A stretch of DNA of 64,000 nucleotides from DATFNI01 sp963787205 (GCA_963787205.1 CAWBCD010000031.1:27478-91477), one strand, 5' to 3'; positions 9,667-19,933 are shown, counted from the stretch's first letter. Numbers and translations: made by a program. Notes: generated by a model from the letters alone, not told the origin.

Positions 9667-12600
9667 ATGAAATACCATTTTTTAACAATTATATCCTTTG
9701 CTTTGCTTGCCGGGTTTGTTGTTACATCCTGCAGTAAAAAGGGACCTGGCAAACATAAGTTGTCGCTTTTTACGATGATTCCTCCCTCTGAATCTCATGT
9801 GACTTTCGAAAACAAGCTGAAATTCAATCCGAAGTTTAATGTTTTCACGTATAGGAATTTTTATGACGGTGGTGGAGTGGCTCTTGGTGATGTAAATAAT
9901 GATGGACTCATTGATATCTATTTTGTCGCCAACGATGGATCTAATCATCTTTATCTAAATGAGGGAAACTTCAAATTCAAGGACGTGACGAAGGAAGCCG
10001 GAGTTGGCGGTACACACAGGTGGTCAACAGGCGCAACAATGGCCGATGTTAATGGCGACGGTCTGCTGGATATTTATGTATGTAATTCAGGAATAGGCAA
10101 AGGGGATAATCGCGAAAATGAATTATTCATCAACCAGGGGATCGGCAAAGACGGGGTGCCGCATTTCAAAGATGAAGCGAAACAGATGGGTGTTGCCGAT
10201 TCCGGCTATTCCATTGCTGCATCATTTTTCGATTACGATGGTGACGGAGATCTTGATCTCTATGTGTTGAATAACTCTTACTCGTATAACGTCCTGAATT
10301 TTAATAAGGAATCTAAACAGAGAGACATCCCGAATCCTTATGGCGGTGACCGGCTATATCGAAACGATAACGGGCATTTTGTAGACGTGACAAAGAAAGC
10401 CGGGATTTACAGCAGTGTTATTGGATTTGGTCTGGGGGTTACGGTCTGTGACTACAATCGGGATGGCTGGCCCGATTTATATATCTCAAATGATTTTTAT
10501 GAGCGGGATTATCTGTACCTGAACAATCATGACGGCACGTTCCGGGAAGTATTGCCCAAGGAGATGAAGAGTATAAGTGCCGCTTCGATGGGTTCGGATG
10601 CCGCGGACATTAATAATGACGGATGGCCGGATATCTTTGTGACGGATATGCTCCCGGCTAATGAGAGCCGGTTGAAAACCAATACCACTTTCGATAGCTG
10701 GAGCCGGTATCAGAATAGTGTGCACAATGGTTTCTTCCATCAATTCACGCGCAACACATTGCAGCTTAACAATGGCGACGGAACTTACAGCGAGATCGGC
10801 CGCCTGGCGGGTGTTGAGGCGACGGACTGGAGCTGGGGTGCCCTCATGTTCGACATGGATAACGACGGTTACAACGATATCTTCGTGGCAAACGGCATCT
10901 ATCGGGACATCATAAACCTCGATTATCTGGATTATATCAGTCAGCCTAAAATAATCCAGTCGATGGTCAAGGGAAATATTGTCAACTACAAGAAGCTCAT
11001 TGATCTTACACCGACTGAACCAATTCCTAATTATGCATTTCATAATGGTGGAAAACTGATGTTTGCAGATTCGGCAAAAGCGTGGGGACTAGGCCAACCG
11101 AGCTTCTCAAACGGGGCGGCTTACGGCGATCTGAATAACGATGGATCTGTAGATTTAGTTGTTAATAATGTAAATATGCCTGCTTTCATCTATCGCAACA
11201 ATGCAGACAGTTTGCGGCCGAATAATCACTGGTTGACGGTGACTCTTAAAGGCACATCACCCAATACCGAAGGAATCGGATCCGAACTAACCGGCTGGGC
11301 TGGTGGAGAACAGTTCTATCGCGAACAGGAACCTGCAAGGGGGTTTGAATCGAGCGTTGATCCAAGGGTACACTTTGGCCTGGGAAGCCATGATCAACTG
11401 GACAGCCTGCAGGTGCGTTGGCCGGATGGCAAGGTCAGTATGCTCTATAATGTCGCAACCGACCGGATGATCACAGTACATCAGTCAAACGCAACGCATC
11501 GTGTAGCCTGGGGACCCGACAGGATGGAACATGCTAATTCAAAACCGCTTCTAAAAGAGATAGCAGGACCAGGCTGGCGACACAAAGAAGACAATTTTAA
11601 CGACTTTGAACGTAGCAGGCTGCTTTTTCAGATGCGTTCGACGGAGGGTCCGAAGATGTGTACCGGCGATGTGAACGGCGACGGGCTGACCGATTTTTAT
11701 GTTGGCGGAGCCAAAGGACAGCCTGGGGCCCTGTTTGTACAGCAGAAAGATGGTAGCTTTCGAAAGATGAAAGAGCCGGCCCTGGAAAAGGATAAGCTTA
11801 GCGAAGATATCGGTTGTACTTTCTTTGATGCGGACGGGGATGGCGACTTGGACTTGTATGTAGCCAGTGGGAGTGATGAATTTCCGGTTAGTTCTGAGGC
11901 TCTGGGTGACCGGCTTTACCTGAACGACGGACATGGACATTTGACCCGGTCACCTCAAATGTTGCCTGGAAAGCATTATGTTGCCAGTTCATGTGTTCGC
12001 GCAGCGGATTACAATGGAGATGGGCATATGGATCTGTTTGTCGGAAATCGCCTGCGACCCTTTGCCTACGGAGTTCCTACGGGTGGTTTTATTTTGAAGG
12101 GCGACGGCAAAGGACATTTTCAGGATGTAACAGATCAGGCAGCACCGGGTCTTAAAACGGCTGGGATGGTTACCGATGCCCTCTGGTGCGACATCGACGG
12201 CGACGGGCGTCCTGACCTGATCGTGGTGGGCGAGTGGATGCCGATTCGCATCTGGCACAATGAGGGTAACGGTCATTTCCGTGAGATCACAAAACAGGAG
12301 GGCCTGGCAAACACAAGTGGATTGTGGAATACAATTGCCGAAGGTGATCTGAACGGAGACGGAAAACCGGATTTCGTGGTGGGAAACCTGGGATTGAACA
12401 GCGAGTTACGGGCAAGCAAAAAATATCCTATGCGCATGTATGTCAGTGACTTCGATAAGAACGGATTGATCGAACAGATTATTTCGACCTACAAAGGCGA
12501 TAAAGAATATCCCCTCGCCCTGCGGCACGCTTTGCTGGCTCAGCTTCCCGGTTTGGAAAGCAAATATCCGACCTATGCGAGCTATAAAAATCAAACAATC

Positions 12601-13029
12601 AGTGACATATTTACACCGGAGCAGCTAAAAGCAGCCACTGTAGATTCGACGGTGGAATTGAGGAGCGTGGAATTGCTCAGTCAGCCGGATGGTACATATA
12701 AAGTGGTGCCCTTACCAATTCAGGCACAATTTTCTCCCATTTACGGTATTTTGATACGGGATCTTAACGGTGACGGCAAAGCAGATGTCGTAATCGGAGG
12801 CAATATGTACGCGGTAAAACCCCAATTGGGCCGGTATGACGCTAGCTGGGGATTGTTGCTGAAAGGAGACGGCCGTGGTGGACTGAGACCGGTACCTGCC
12901 GACCAGAGCGGCTTCCGCGTGAGAGGGCAGATCCGCGATATCAAATATTTGCCTGGGGCTAAGGGCAACGGCAGAATACTGGTCGCCGTTAATGATGACA
13001 GCCTGCGCGTGTTTAAAATAACGAAGTAG
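9667..13029 (+). CDS. Giant FG-GAP/VCBS-repeat lipoprotein with ASPIC/UnbV domain (third copy)
   Basis: A 1120-aa lipoprotein starting at ATG 9667. The signal peptide ends in V-T-S-C at about residues 19-22. Domain order is as in the previous gene: FG-GAP block, ASPIC/UnbV at about residues 518-600, then a second FG-GAP block ending with an R-D-L-N-G-D-G-K-A-D loop and the shared N-D-S-L-R-V-F-K end. Long stretches match the 6049 gene almost residue for residue, which points to recent tandem duplication. Some loops differ, for example around residues 215-230 and 425-445, as expected if the paralogues bind different ligands (inference). Calcium binding by the D-x-D-x-D-G loops is known for the family. 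The biological role is not. Confidence 0.85.
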   Translation: MKYHFLTIISFALLAGFVVTSCSKKGPGKHKLSLFTMIPPSESHVTFENKLKFNPKFNVFTYRNFYDGGGVALGDVNNDGLIDIYFVANDGSNHLYLNEGNFKFKDVTKEAGVGGTHRWSTGATMADVNGDGLLDIYVCNSGIGKGDNRENELFINQGIGKDGVPHFKDEAKQMGVADSGYSIAASFFDYDGDGDLDLYVLNNSYSYNVLNFNKESKQRDIPNPYGGDRLYRNDNGHFVDVTKKAGIYSSVIGFGLGVTVCDYNRDGWPDLYISNDFYERDYLYLNNHDGTFREVLPKEMKSISAASMGSDAADINNDGWPDIFVTDMLPANESRLKTNTTFDSWSRYQNSVHNGFFHQFTRNTLQLNNGDGTYSEIGRLAGVEATDWSWGALMFDMDNDGYNDIFVANGIYRDIINLDYLDYISQPKIIQSMVKGNIVNYKKLIDLTPTEPIPNYAFHNGGKLMFADSAKAWGLGQPSFSNGAAYGDLNNDGSVDLVVNNVNMPAFIYRNNADSLRPNNHWLTVTLKGTSPNTEGIGSELTGWAGGEQFYREQEPARGFESSVDPRVHFGLGSHDQLDSLQVRWPDGKVSMLYNVATDRMITVHQSNATHRVAWGPDRMEHANSKPLLKEIAGPGWRHKEDNFNDFERSRLLFQMRSTEGPKMCTGDVNGDGLTDFYVGGAKGQPGALFVQQKDGSFRKMKEPALEKDKLSEDIGCTFFDADGDGDLDLYVASGSDEFPVSSEALGDRLYLNDGHGHLTRSPQMLPGKHYVASSCVRAADYNGDGHMDLFVGNRLRPFAYGVPTGGFILKGDGKGHFQDVTDQAAPGLKTAGMVTDALWCDIDGDGRPDLIVVGEWMPIRIWHNEGNGHFREITKQEGLANTSGLWNTIAEGDLNGDGKPDFVVGNLGLNSELRASKKYPMRMYVSDFDKNGLIEQIISTYKGDKEYPLALRHALLAQLPGLESKYPTYASYKNQTISDIFTPEQLKAATVDSTVELRSVELLSQPDGTYKVVPLPIQAQFSPIYGILIRDLNGDGKADVVIGGNMYAVKPQLGRYDASWGLLLKGDGRGGLRPVPADQSGFRVRGQIRDIKYLPGAKGNGRILVAVNDDSLRVFKITK

Positions 13030-13221
13030 GGAAAGGGAAAAAATTTTGGATGTTTCCGAGGCATCGGGATGGATTTTGAATTACCTTGCCGGTCAATCCG
13101 CGACAGGCTCAAATTCATCGGGGCAACCCGTACCATTACCATTTTCGCACTGCCGACGAGTTTATTCCATCCCGTCAATTGATTATAATGATGCTTGATG
13201 AGCAACCAACGGAGAATACCT

Positions 13222-13761
13222 ATGGCATATATTGAACTGACGAATCAACTACCCGGAATTACGGGATTATTGAAACAGTTTACCCAGACTGCGAAACCAC
13301 TTTCTGAACTTGCCCAGGTACTGCTTCGTGGTCCCTCAACCCTGACACCAGGTGAACGCGAAACGATAGCCTCATACGTTTCTTCGAGAAATGAGTGTAC
13401 TTTTTGCATGAATTCACACGGTGCGGCTGCCCGGCAACTGCTCAAAGACAACGCATTGTGGGTGGATGAAGTCATTTCCGACGTGGAGAGCTCCGGCGTT
13501 TCCTCAAAGATGAAAGCCCTGCTTAATATTGCTGGTAAAGTGCAGCAAAGCGGACAGAACGTTACCCGGGATGATATTCAACGCGCGCACGATGAAGGCG
13601 CGGATGATCAGGAAATCCACGATACCGTTTTGATTGCCGCTGCTTTCTGCATGTACAATCGGTATGTCGATGGACTTGGAACCTGGGCTCCGGAAAACCG
13701 GGAAGACTACGTGGAAGGTGGAAAAGTACTGGCAACAGTTGGCTATGTACGTGAACGTTAA
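13222..13761 (+). CDS. Carboxymuconolactone decarboxylase/AhpD-like peroxidase-related protein
   Basis: A 179-aa protein. ATG 13222 is chosen over an upstream TTG because GGAG lies 8 bases before it and M-A-Y-I-E-L is a natural start. The E-C-T-F-C-M-N-S-H segment is the E-x-x-C-x-x-C-x-x-x-H type active site of the AhpD/CMD fold. There the two cysteines form a redox-active pair and the Glu and His act as a proton relay. Members include alkylhydroperoxidase AhpD and peroxidase-related enzymes. The protein has no signal peptide and is probably cytoplasmic. It sits between FG-GAP lipoprotein genes on the same strand and is followed within 20 bases by the next gene, so cotranscription is likely. 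The physiological substrate cannot be read from the sequence. Confidence 0.85.
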   Translation: MAYIELTNQLPGITGLLKQFTQTAKPLSELAQVLLRGPSTLTPGERETIASYVSSRNECTFCMNSHGAAARQLLKDNALWVDEVISDVESSGVSSKMKALLNIAGKVQQSGQNVTRDDIQRAHDEGADDQEIHDTVLIAAAFCMYNRYVDGLGTWAPENREDYVEGGKVLATVGYVRER

Positions 13762-13781
13762 ATAATCCTTGAAGATAATTG

Positions 13782-16700
13782 ATGATTCGATTGAGTGAGA
13801 TCTTTAAAGAAACCGGATTTACAAGGCGTGGTTTCCGATACGCATCGGTAATTTTATTTGCCAGCCTGCTTATGTCTGGATGCAGTAAAAAGACGAAACA
13901 AAATCTAACAGAATCGCAAAATTATAAGAAAGCTGTCTCCGATTTTTATATAGGTCTTGCTGCCGAACAGACGGATAACGCGCTGTTTGCATACAACAAG
14001 ATGTTTGAGGTGACCAAGCTTTATCCGGACGAGCCTGCGGTGTGGGCCAATCTTGGTGTGTTTGCCATGCGGCAGGGCAATTATGATCTTGCTCAAAAAC
14101 GACTCTCAACGGCCTTAAAACTGGCCCCCAAAAACGGAAAGATTCAGTATCTGATGGGACTCTTGAAGAGTCAGCAAGGGCAGATTGAGGAAGCTGCAAC
14201 CGATATGAGAGAAGCGGTAAAACTGTCTCCCGATAATCCTTACATCCATTATGCCTTGATCCAGGAACTCGAACGGCAAAATAGCCAGGGCAGCGATAAG
14301 GAAATAAGCCGGCTTATCAGCGATTTAAAAAAGATGTACCCGGATAACCTTGCTGTTACCCTTGAAGAAATGCGATTCGCTGCCCGTCAGAAAGATGTGA
14401 AACAGCTAGAAAACGGACTTAATCAGTTTGAAGATCAAAAGACAAAATGGCCGGAAGATGTTCGTAAGGAACTGGATAAGGTGAATAATCTGATCAAAAA
14501 GCAGGATTTTCAGAACCTGACGATCGAGCTTGCTTTCCTTGAGAATGTGCTTCAGCAGATGCCGGAGTACCAGCACGATATGAACCAGATCGAGTTGCCT
14601 CCGAACCAGATAGGTTTTCTGATTCAACATTTCCTCACCCTTCCCGAGCCCAAGGCATCGGCGGCACAGATCGATTCGAAACTGGCTTTTAAAAAACAAT
14701 CTGCGACCGGCAAGTTGCCTGGCAAAGCATCTTCCATCGGTATGTTTTCTATGAGGGGCGGGAGAATTCCTCTGACCATGGCTGTCAGCGGTTCAAAAAT
14801 CTATCTGAGTGATGGTCGCGTCTTGGATTACCCGGGGAATAATTCTTCGGGATATCACGATGTGGCTTCTATCGATTATAACTACGACTTCCAGAATGAT
14901 CTGGCGGCGGCCGGATCCAGGGGCTTCCGCCTTTACCAGCAGCAGGCAGACAGCAGTTTTAAGGATGTCACAGCAACGCTGAAACTGCCCAAGACTGTAA
15001 CCGGCAGATCATATGATGGTATTTGGGCAGCCGACGTTGACCTGGACGGGGACCTCGATCTTATCCTGTCACAAACCAATGGCCCGGCAATTGAATTGCG
15101 TAATAATGGTGACAACACGTTTACCGAAGTTCCCCTTTTTGCAAAAGTCGACGGATTGGTCGATTTCCAGTGGGCAGACCTGGATAACGACGGGGATGCC
15201 GACGCCGCTTTGCTGACCAAGACAGGTAAACTTGAAATTTATTTAAACGATCGGCTGGGGCATTTCAAGGAAGTGCCGGCAAGTGTCCTGCCATCGGATG
15301 TCCTCGGGTTTAAGATAGCGGACATCGATGGAGACGGGCAGTTTGATATTGTACTTTTGAAGAAAAACGGTGATATAGATCGGTTGAGTTATGACCAGGA
15401 TAAGCAGCAGTGGGTTTCAAGTAATCTTGTAAAGTGGGCAACATCGATATCAAAAGTGAATCCGGGCGAAGCCCAGGTATTCGTGCAGGATTTTGATAAC
15501 AATGGTCGACTCGACTTATTGGCAAGTGCAGCCGGGGAATCCCATTTGTGGCTGAGTGATCCGGACGGGACTCTGAAATCGATGCAGCCGGATTATCCCG
15601 TTTCAGTTGGAGCCGTTGCGGATGTGAATGGCAACAGCCGTCTCGACTGGCTCGGGTTGTCGGATCAAAATGTGCCTGAGGAGTGGATTAACAGTGGTTC
15701 TGATAATTATAATGGCGAGATCATCCGTCCTCGTGCATCAAATACTCTGGGTGATCGTCGCATCAACTCGTTTGGGATCGGTGGTATTCTAGAGGCACGT
15801 TCGGGATTGATCTACCAGCGTCAGCTCATAACTTCGCCGTTGGTGCATCTGGGCGTTGGTACCTATTCCCAGGCGGATATGCTGCGCATCATCTGGCCCA
15901 ACGGATCGGTGCAGGCCGAATTCGCCGAGCTGAGCAGCAGCACCACGATTACCAATCAACAGTCGCTGAAAGGGTCATGCCCCTGGCTGTTTGCGTATAA
16001 TGGCAAGAAGATGAACTTCGTAACCGATTTCCTCTGGCGATCGCCACTCGGACTTCGCATCAATGCGCAGAAGTCGGCTTCGGTGAGTCAGACGGAAGAC
16101 TGGGTTAAGATTGGCAGGAACCAGCTCAAGCCAAAGAACGGATTTTATGACGTGCGGATCACGGCTGAGCTTTGGGAGACGCATTTCTTCGATTATGTGG
16201 CTCTTATGACGGTTGATCATCCGGATGGTACACATGTGTTCGTAGACGAACGGTTCGCCTTTCCGCCACCGAAACTGAAAGTATACGAAACGGGTCCGTT
16301 GCATCAGGTTAAACGGGTTCTTGATGAACAGGGAAATGATGTGACGGCTATCGTGGCTCATAAAGACGGCCGGTATCTGGCTCATTTCAAAAACACGAAG
16401 TACCAGGGCATTGCCCATAAACATTATATCCAGATTGATCTGGGCAGTAACCTGCCTCAACGCGGGCCGCTTTGGCTGGTGGCATATGGTTGGGTGTATC
16501 CAACCGACAGTTCCATAAACTTTGCAATCAGCCAGGGATCCATCAAACCGCCGCAGGGAATCAGTGTTGAGATCCCCGATGGCAAGGGGGGCTGGAAAGT
16601 GGCAGAGGCAAACCTGGGATTCCCGGAAGGCAAGAACAAAACCATACTGATTAACCTGGAAGGTTTGTTTAAAGGCAAAGGTGATCACCAGATTCGGCTT

Positions 16701-17282
16701 ACGACATCGACAGAGACTTACTGGGATGCGATCTGGTGGGCTCAGGGCCTTTCAAATAAAAATCTCCGGACACAACGGTTGCTTCCCGCAACGGCAACTC
16801 TGCGTTACCGCGGGTACTCAAAGATGATTCAAAAGACCCGTTCCTCACCTGAAGTACCTGACTATCAGGAAATTATCGGTACAACTCCGAAATGGCAGGA
16901 CCTGGTTGGCTATTATACCCGCTATGGTGATGTGAAGCCGCTTTTGAAGAAGGTGGATGATCGTTATGTTATCATGAACGCTGGTGATGAGATGCGGTTT
17001 AAGTTTAAAGCGCCCCATGAACCTCAAAAAGGATGGGTTCGCGATTTTGTTATGATCGGTGACGGCTGGGAAAAAGATGGTGACTACAATACCACGTTTT
17101 CGCGGACAGTCATTCCGCTTCCGAGCCACTCGAATCCCGACTATACCACGCCACCGACTACGTTACAGAATGATCCAGTCTACAAAAAACATAAAGCCGA
17201 CTGGATTCACTATCAGACTCGTTATATTACACCTAAACCATTTTATCAGGCTTTGGTGGCAGATAAACAAAGCAACAGATAG
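13782..17282 (+). CDS. TPR + FG-GAP + ASPIC/UnbV multidomain lipoprotein
   Basis: A 1166-aa lipoprotein; ATG 13782 is used rather than the TTG just before it. The signal peptide ends in lipobox M-S-G-C at about residues 29-32. Tetratricopeptide repeats (P-A-V-W-A-N-L-G, then K-L-A-P-K-N and K-L-S-P-D-N-P-Y) cover about residues 40-170. A helical linker follows, then FG-GAP loops at about 380-620 (D-L-D-G-D-L-D, D-L-D-N-D-G-D, D-I-D-G-D-G). A shortened ASPIC/UnbV domain lies at about 660-725 (H-L-G-V-G, I-I-W-P-N-G), and a ~440-residue C-terminal region of no recognised family completes the protein. TPR units normally mediate protein-protein contact, so this could be the scaffold of a surface complex with the neighbouring FG-GAP proteins (inference). 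The next gene starts 21 bases downstream. Confidence 0.85.
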   Translation: MIRLSEIFKETGFTRRGFRYASVILFASLLMSGCSKKTKQNLTESQNYKKAVSDFYIGLAAEQTDNALFAYNKMFEVTKLYPDEPAVWANLGVFAMRQGNYDLAQKRLSTALKLAPKNGKIQYLMGLLKSQQGQIEEAATDMREAVKLSPDNPYIHYALIQELERQNSQGSDKEISRLISDLKKMYPDNLAVTLEEMRFAARQKDVKQLENGLNQFEDQKTKWPEDVRKELDKVNNLIKKQDFQNLTIELAFLENVLQQMPEYQHDMNQIELPPNQIGFLIQHFLTLPEPKASAAQIDSKLAFKKQSATGKLPGKASSIGMFSMRGGRIPLTMAVSGSKIYLSDGRVLDYPGNNSSGYHDVASIDYNYDFQNDLAAAGSRGFRLYQQQADSSFKDVTATLKLPKTVTGRSYDGIWAADVDLDGDLDLILSQTNGPAIELRNNGDNTFTEVPLFAKVDGLVDFQWADLDNDGDADAALLTKTGKLEIYLNDRLGHFKEVPASVLPSDVLGFKIADIDGDGQFDIVLLKKNGDIDRLSYDQDKQQWVSSNLVKWATSISKVNPGEAQVFVQDFDNNGRLDLLASAAGESHLWLSDPDGTLKSMQPDYPVSVGAVADVNGNSRLDWLGLSDQNVPEEWINSGSDNYNGEIIRPRASNTLGDRRINSFGIGGILEARSGLIYQRQLITSPLVHLGVGTYSQADMLRIIWPNGSVQAEFAELSSSTTITNQQSLKGSCPWLFAYNGKKMNFVTDFLWRSPLGLRINAQKSASVSQTEDWVKIGRNQLKPKNGFYDVRITAELWETHFFDYVALMTVDHPDGTHVFVDERFAFPPPKLKVYETGPLHQVKRVLDEQGNDVTAIVAHKDGRYLAHFKNTKYQGIAHKHYIQIDLGSNLPQRGPLWLVAYGWVYPTDSSINFAISQGSIKPPQGISVEIPDGKGGWKVAEANLGFPEGKNKTILINLEGLFKGKGDHQIRLTTSTETYWDAIWWAQGLSNKNLRTQRLLPATATLRYRGYSKMIQKTRSSPEVPDYQEIIGTTPKWQDLVGYYTRYGDVKPLLKKVDDRYVIMNAGDEMRFKFKAPHEPQKGWVRDFVMIGDGWEKDGDYNTTFSRTVIPLPSHSNPDYTTPPTTLQNDPVYKKHKADWIHYQTRYITPKPFYQALVADKQSNR

Positions 17283-17303
17283 ACCAGGCAGGGAGCTGTC
17301 AGA

Positions 17304-19100
17304 ATGGAAAGCGGAAAAATCAAGAAAATTGGACTGGGAGCATTGCTTGCAGCGATGCTGGCTTTCCCGGTTGTCAGAAGGGTCTGGCACAATTGGCAAC
17401 AAAGCAAGGCTAACAGTCAGCAACATGCACAGATCATCAAGCGGTATGGCTTTTATATCCAGAATGTGGCCAAAGAAGCCGGGATTACATTTAAACATGA
17501 ATCCCCTAAACTGGATCCGAAGCTCGACAACATCATGCCTATTATTGCATCGATGGGAGCCTCGGTATCGGTCACCGATTTCAACAATGATGGTTTAGAG
17601 GATCTATACTTTACCAACAGCCGGTATGGCACTAAAAACGCGCTCTACGAAAATCTCGGAAATGGCAAGTTTAAAGATGTCGCGGAAAAAATGGGAGTGG
17701 CCGATCTGAATAAAAAGGGCACCGGAGTGTCAATGGGAGCGGTCTGGGGAGATTATGACAATGACGGCTACGAAGACCTGTTCGTTTACAAATGGGGCAA
17801 GTGCATGCTCTTTCACAACGACAAGGGCAAAGGATTTACCAATGTGTCGGATCAGATACCGCTTCCGAAATGGGCTAACGCCAATACCGCCGTCTGGTTT
17901 GATTATGATCATGACGGCAAACTCGATCTGTTTGTCGGAGGATATTATCCGGCAGATATCAATCTGTGGCATCTGAAGACAACCCGAATTATGCCGACCA
18001 GTTTCGAGTATGCCAACAATGGCGGACGGAACTACCTGTTTCATAACCTTGGTAATGGACATTTCGAGGATGTAACTAAAAAGATGGGGCTGACGAGCCA
18101 CAAATGGACACTCGCCGTCTCGGTCGTCGACGTCAACAATGACGGATGGCCGGATCTCGTGGTCGCCAATGACTATGGGGTTGATGAATTGTATATCAAT
18201 GAAAAAGGAAAGTATTTCAAGGATATAGGTCCCGAGTCCAGGATAGGTTTTGCCCCCAAAAGTGGTATGAGCGTTACCCCGGGTGATGTCTTCAACAGGG
18301 GTAATCTCGATCTTTATATCACTAACATTTCTGAACCGGGAGTGCTGCTTCAGGGGAATAACCTGTGGGTGCCCAATTTAGGCGATTCCGGTGACAACAT
18401 GATTTATCGGAACCTGGCCAATAACCTGGGCATTGAACTCGGCGGCTGGAGCTATGGCGCGCAATTCGGTGATTTCAACAATGACGGGCATCTGGATTTG
18501 TATGTGGCCAACGGTTATGTATCCGGGAAGAAGCGTTCCGACTACTGGTATGATTACTCGAAAGTAGCGGTCGGAAATCAAACTATTATAGCCGATACGA
18601 AAAACTGGCCCAATATGAACGGGAAAAGCCTGTCCGGCTATCAGCGCAACAAGATATGGGTGAACGACGGATCCGGCCGTTTCCAGGAAGTGGGAGAAGC
18701 CGTAGGAGGCCGCGAAGTGTATGACAGCCGGGCTGTAGCCATTGCGGATCTGTGGAACACAGGGGCGCAGGATATTGTCGTAGCCAACCAGGATGGTCCT
18801 GTTCTTTTGTACAAGAATACCGTCGACCCTCAGAACAAGTGGATCGGGTTTAAACTGACCGGTACCAAATCGAATCGCTCGGCGATTGATGCGAAAATCG
18901 ATTTGTATTGGAATAATCAACACCAGCTGCAGATGGTCAATGGCGGGAGCGGCTTTTGCTCGGAGAACCAGCGACGTATCTATTTCGGACTTGGGAAGCA
19001 TCCTGATATTAAAAAAGCCGTCATCTACTGGCCCTCGGGGATCGTACAAACATTGCATTCACTTAAAGCCGACAGTCTCTATCATATTCGGGAGGATTAA
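17304..19100 (+). CDS. CRTAC1/UnbV-like FG-GAP protein with N-terminal membrane anchor
   Basis: A 598-aa protein starting at ATG 17304, with an AGGGAG-type ribosome site about 10 bases upstream. An N-terminal hydrophobic segment (residues ~9-22) looks like an uncleaved anchor or signal peptide without a lipobox. FG-GAP loops run through residues 80-500 and an ASPIC/UnbV domain closes the protein (~510-590; G-S-G-F, Y-F-G-L-G, Y-W-P-S-G). It overlaps the next gene by one base (TAATG), so translation of the two is coupled. This pair matches the UnbV-UnbU gene pair first named in enediyne antibiotic clusters but widespread elsewhere. No enediyne polyketide synthase is present here, so the function is unknown. 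Confidence 0.85.
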   Translation: MESGKIKKIGLGALLAAMLAFPVVRRVWHNWQQSKANSQQHAQIIKRYGFYIQNVAKEAGITFKHESPKLDPKLDNIMPIIASMGASVSVTDFNNDGLEDLYFTNSRYGTKNALYENLGNGKFKDVAEKMGVADLNKKGTGVSMGAVWGDYDNDGYEDLFVYKWGKCMLFHNDKGKGFTNVSDQIPLPKWANANTAVWFDYDHDGKLDLFVGGYYPADINLWHLKTTRIMPTSFEYANNGGRNYLFHNLGNGHFEDVTKKMGLTSHKWTLAVSVVDVNNDGWPDLVVANDYGVDELYINEKGKYFKDIGPESRIGFAPKSGMSVTPGDVFNRGNLDLYITNISEPGVLLQGNNLWVPNLGDSGDNMIYRNLANNLGIELGGWSYGAQFGDFNNDGHLDLYVANGYVSGKKRSDYWYDYSKVAVGNQTIIADTKNWPNMNGKSLSGYQRNKIWVNDGSGRFQEVGEAVGGREVYDSRAVAIADLWNTGAQDIVVANQDGPVLLYKNTVDPQNKWIGFKLTGTKSNRSAIDAKIDLYWNNQHQLQMVNGGSGFCSENQRRIYFGLGKHPDIKKAVIYWPSGIVQTLHSLKADSLYHIRED

Positions 19101-19933
19101 TGGATCCAGCGGTACAAGCCAAGCCCAAACGGGCGTTTTTAATCAGTCAGAAGTATTACCCGACGATTTTTATCACTCTGATTCTGATTGCGGCTGAAAT
19201 GTCATTTGGTATCCTTGAAGGGTATCCCAAACTGGCAACGGCCATTATTTCGAGTATCGTAACGGAAAGTATCTTAAGCAGAGTGGCTACCGGGAAATGG
19301 AGGAATGTCGCAAGTGCTTACATCAGTGGTATCAGTATAGGCATTCTCATACGATCTCCGCTTGTATGGCCATTTGCACTTGGCAGTATGATTACCATCG
19401 CCTCCAAGTATGTTTTGCGGTACAAGAACCGACACATATGGAACCCGTCAAATTTCGGAGTGGTGGCCTTGTTGCTGTTGGCGTCAGATTCGGTTGCGGT
19501 ATTGAGTATTCAGTGGGGAAATAATCTTTGGCCCATGCTGGTAATCTGGGCGCTGGGATTCTTCATCGTGTGGCGGGTTAATCGCTTACACATCAGTGTT
19601 GCGTACGTGTTGGCCTTTTTCTTTTTTGCCCTGGTGCGAAGCTGGATGACTGGTGATCCGTTCTTCGCTGAAGTGGCACCTATCACCGGACCCATGTATC
19701 AGCTCTTTACATTTTTCATGATCACGGATCCGAAAACGACGGTGTCTTCCAAAAAATGGCAGGTTATCGTTGTTGTTATCATCGCATTTGTGGAGATGAT
19801 TCTGCGCCTGTTTAATGCCATATATGCTCCATTTTACGCTTTGTTCATAGTCGGTCCTATTGCAATGGTCATCGAACTGAAGATGAAGGAGAAGAAAGAA
19901 TTGGCTGCCTCTGGGAAACCCGCAACGACGTAA
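19100..19933 (+). CDS. UnbU-like integral membrane protein (RnfD/NqrB-related)
   Basis: A 277-aa polytopic membrane protein with roughly eight hydrophobic segments. It has the N-P-S-N-F-G motif (~residue 116) and the F-F-M-I-T-D-P-K-T-T motif (~residue 210) that mark the RnfD/NqrB/UnbU superfamily. In RnfD and NqrB a threonine in an S-G-A-T motif carries covalent FMN. I see no clear S-G-A-T here, so FMN attachment is doubtful. The start ATG overlaps the stop of the UnbV-like gene by one base, so the two are translationally coupled and probably form a membrane/extracytoplasmic complex. The role may be electron transfer or transport to the periplasmic partner (inference). Confidence 0.75.
   Translation: MDPAVQAKPKRAFLISQKYYPTIFITLILIAAEMSFGILEGYPKLATAIISSIVTESILSRVATGKWRNVASAYISGISIGILIRSPLVWPFALGSMITIASKYVLRYKNRHIWNPSNFGVVALLLLASDSVAVLSIQWGNNLWPMLVIWALGFFIVWRVNRLHISVAYVLAFFFFALVRSWMTGDPFFAEVAPITGPMYQLFTFFMITDPKTTVSSKKWQVIVVVIIAFVEMILRLFNAIYAPFYALFIVGPIAMVIELKMKEKKELAASGKPATT

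Noticed and set aside
13195..13221. TTG start nine codons upstream for the AhpD-like gene
   Set aside because: ATG 13222 has a ribosome site at the right spacing and a natural N terminus.
15975..16688. 237-codon frame on the minus strand inside the TPR/FG-GAP gene
   Set aside because: Long, but fully antisense to a well-supported gene and without any known motif.
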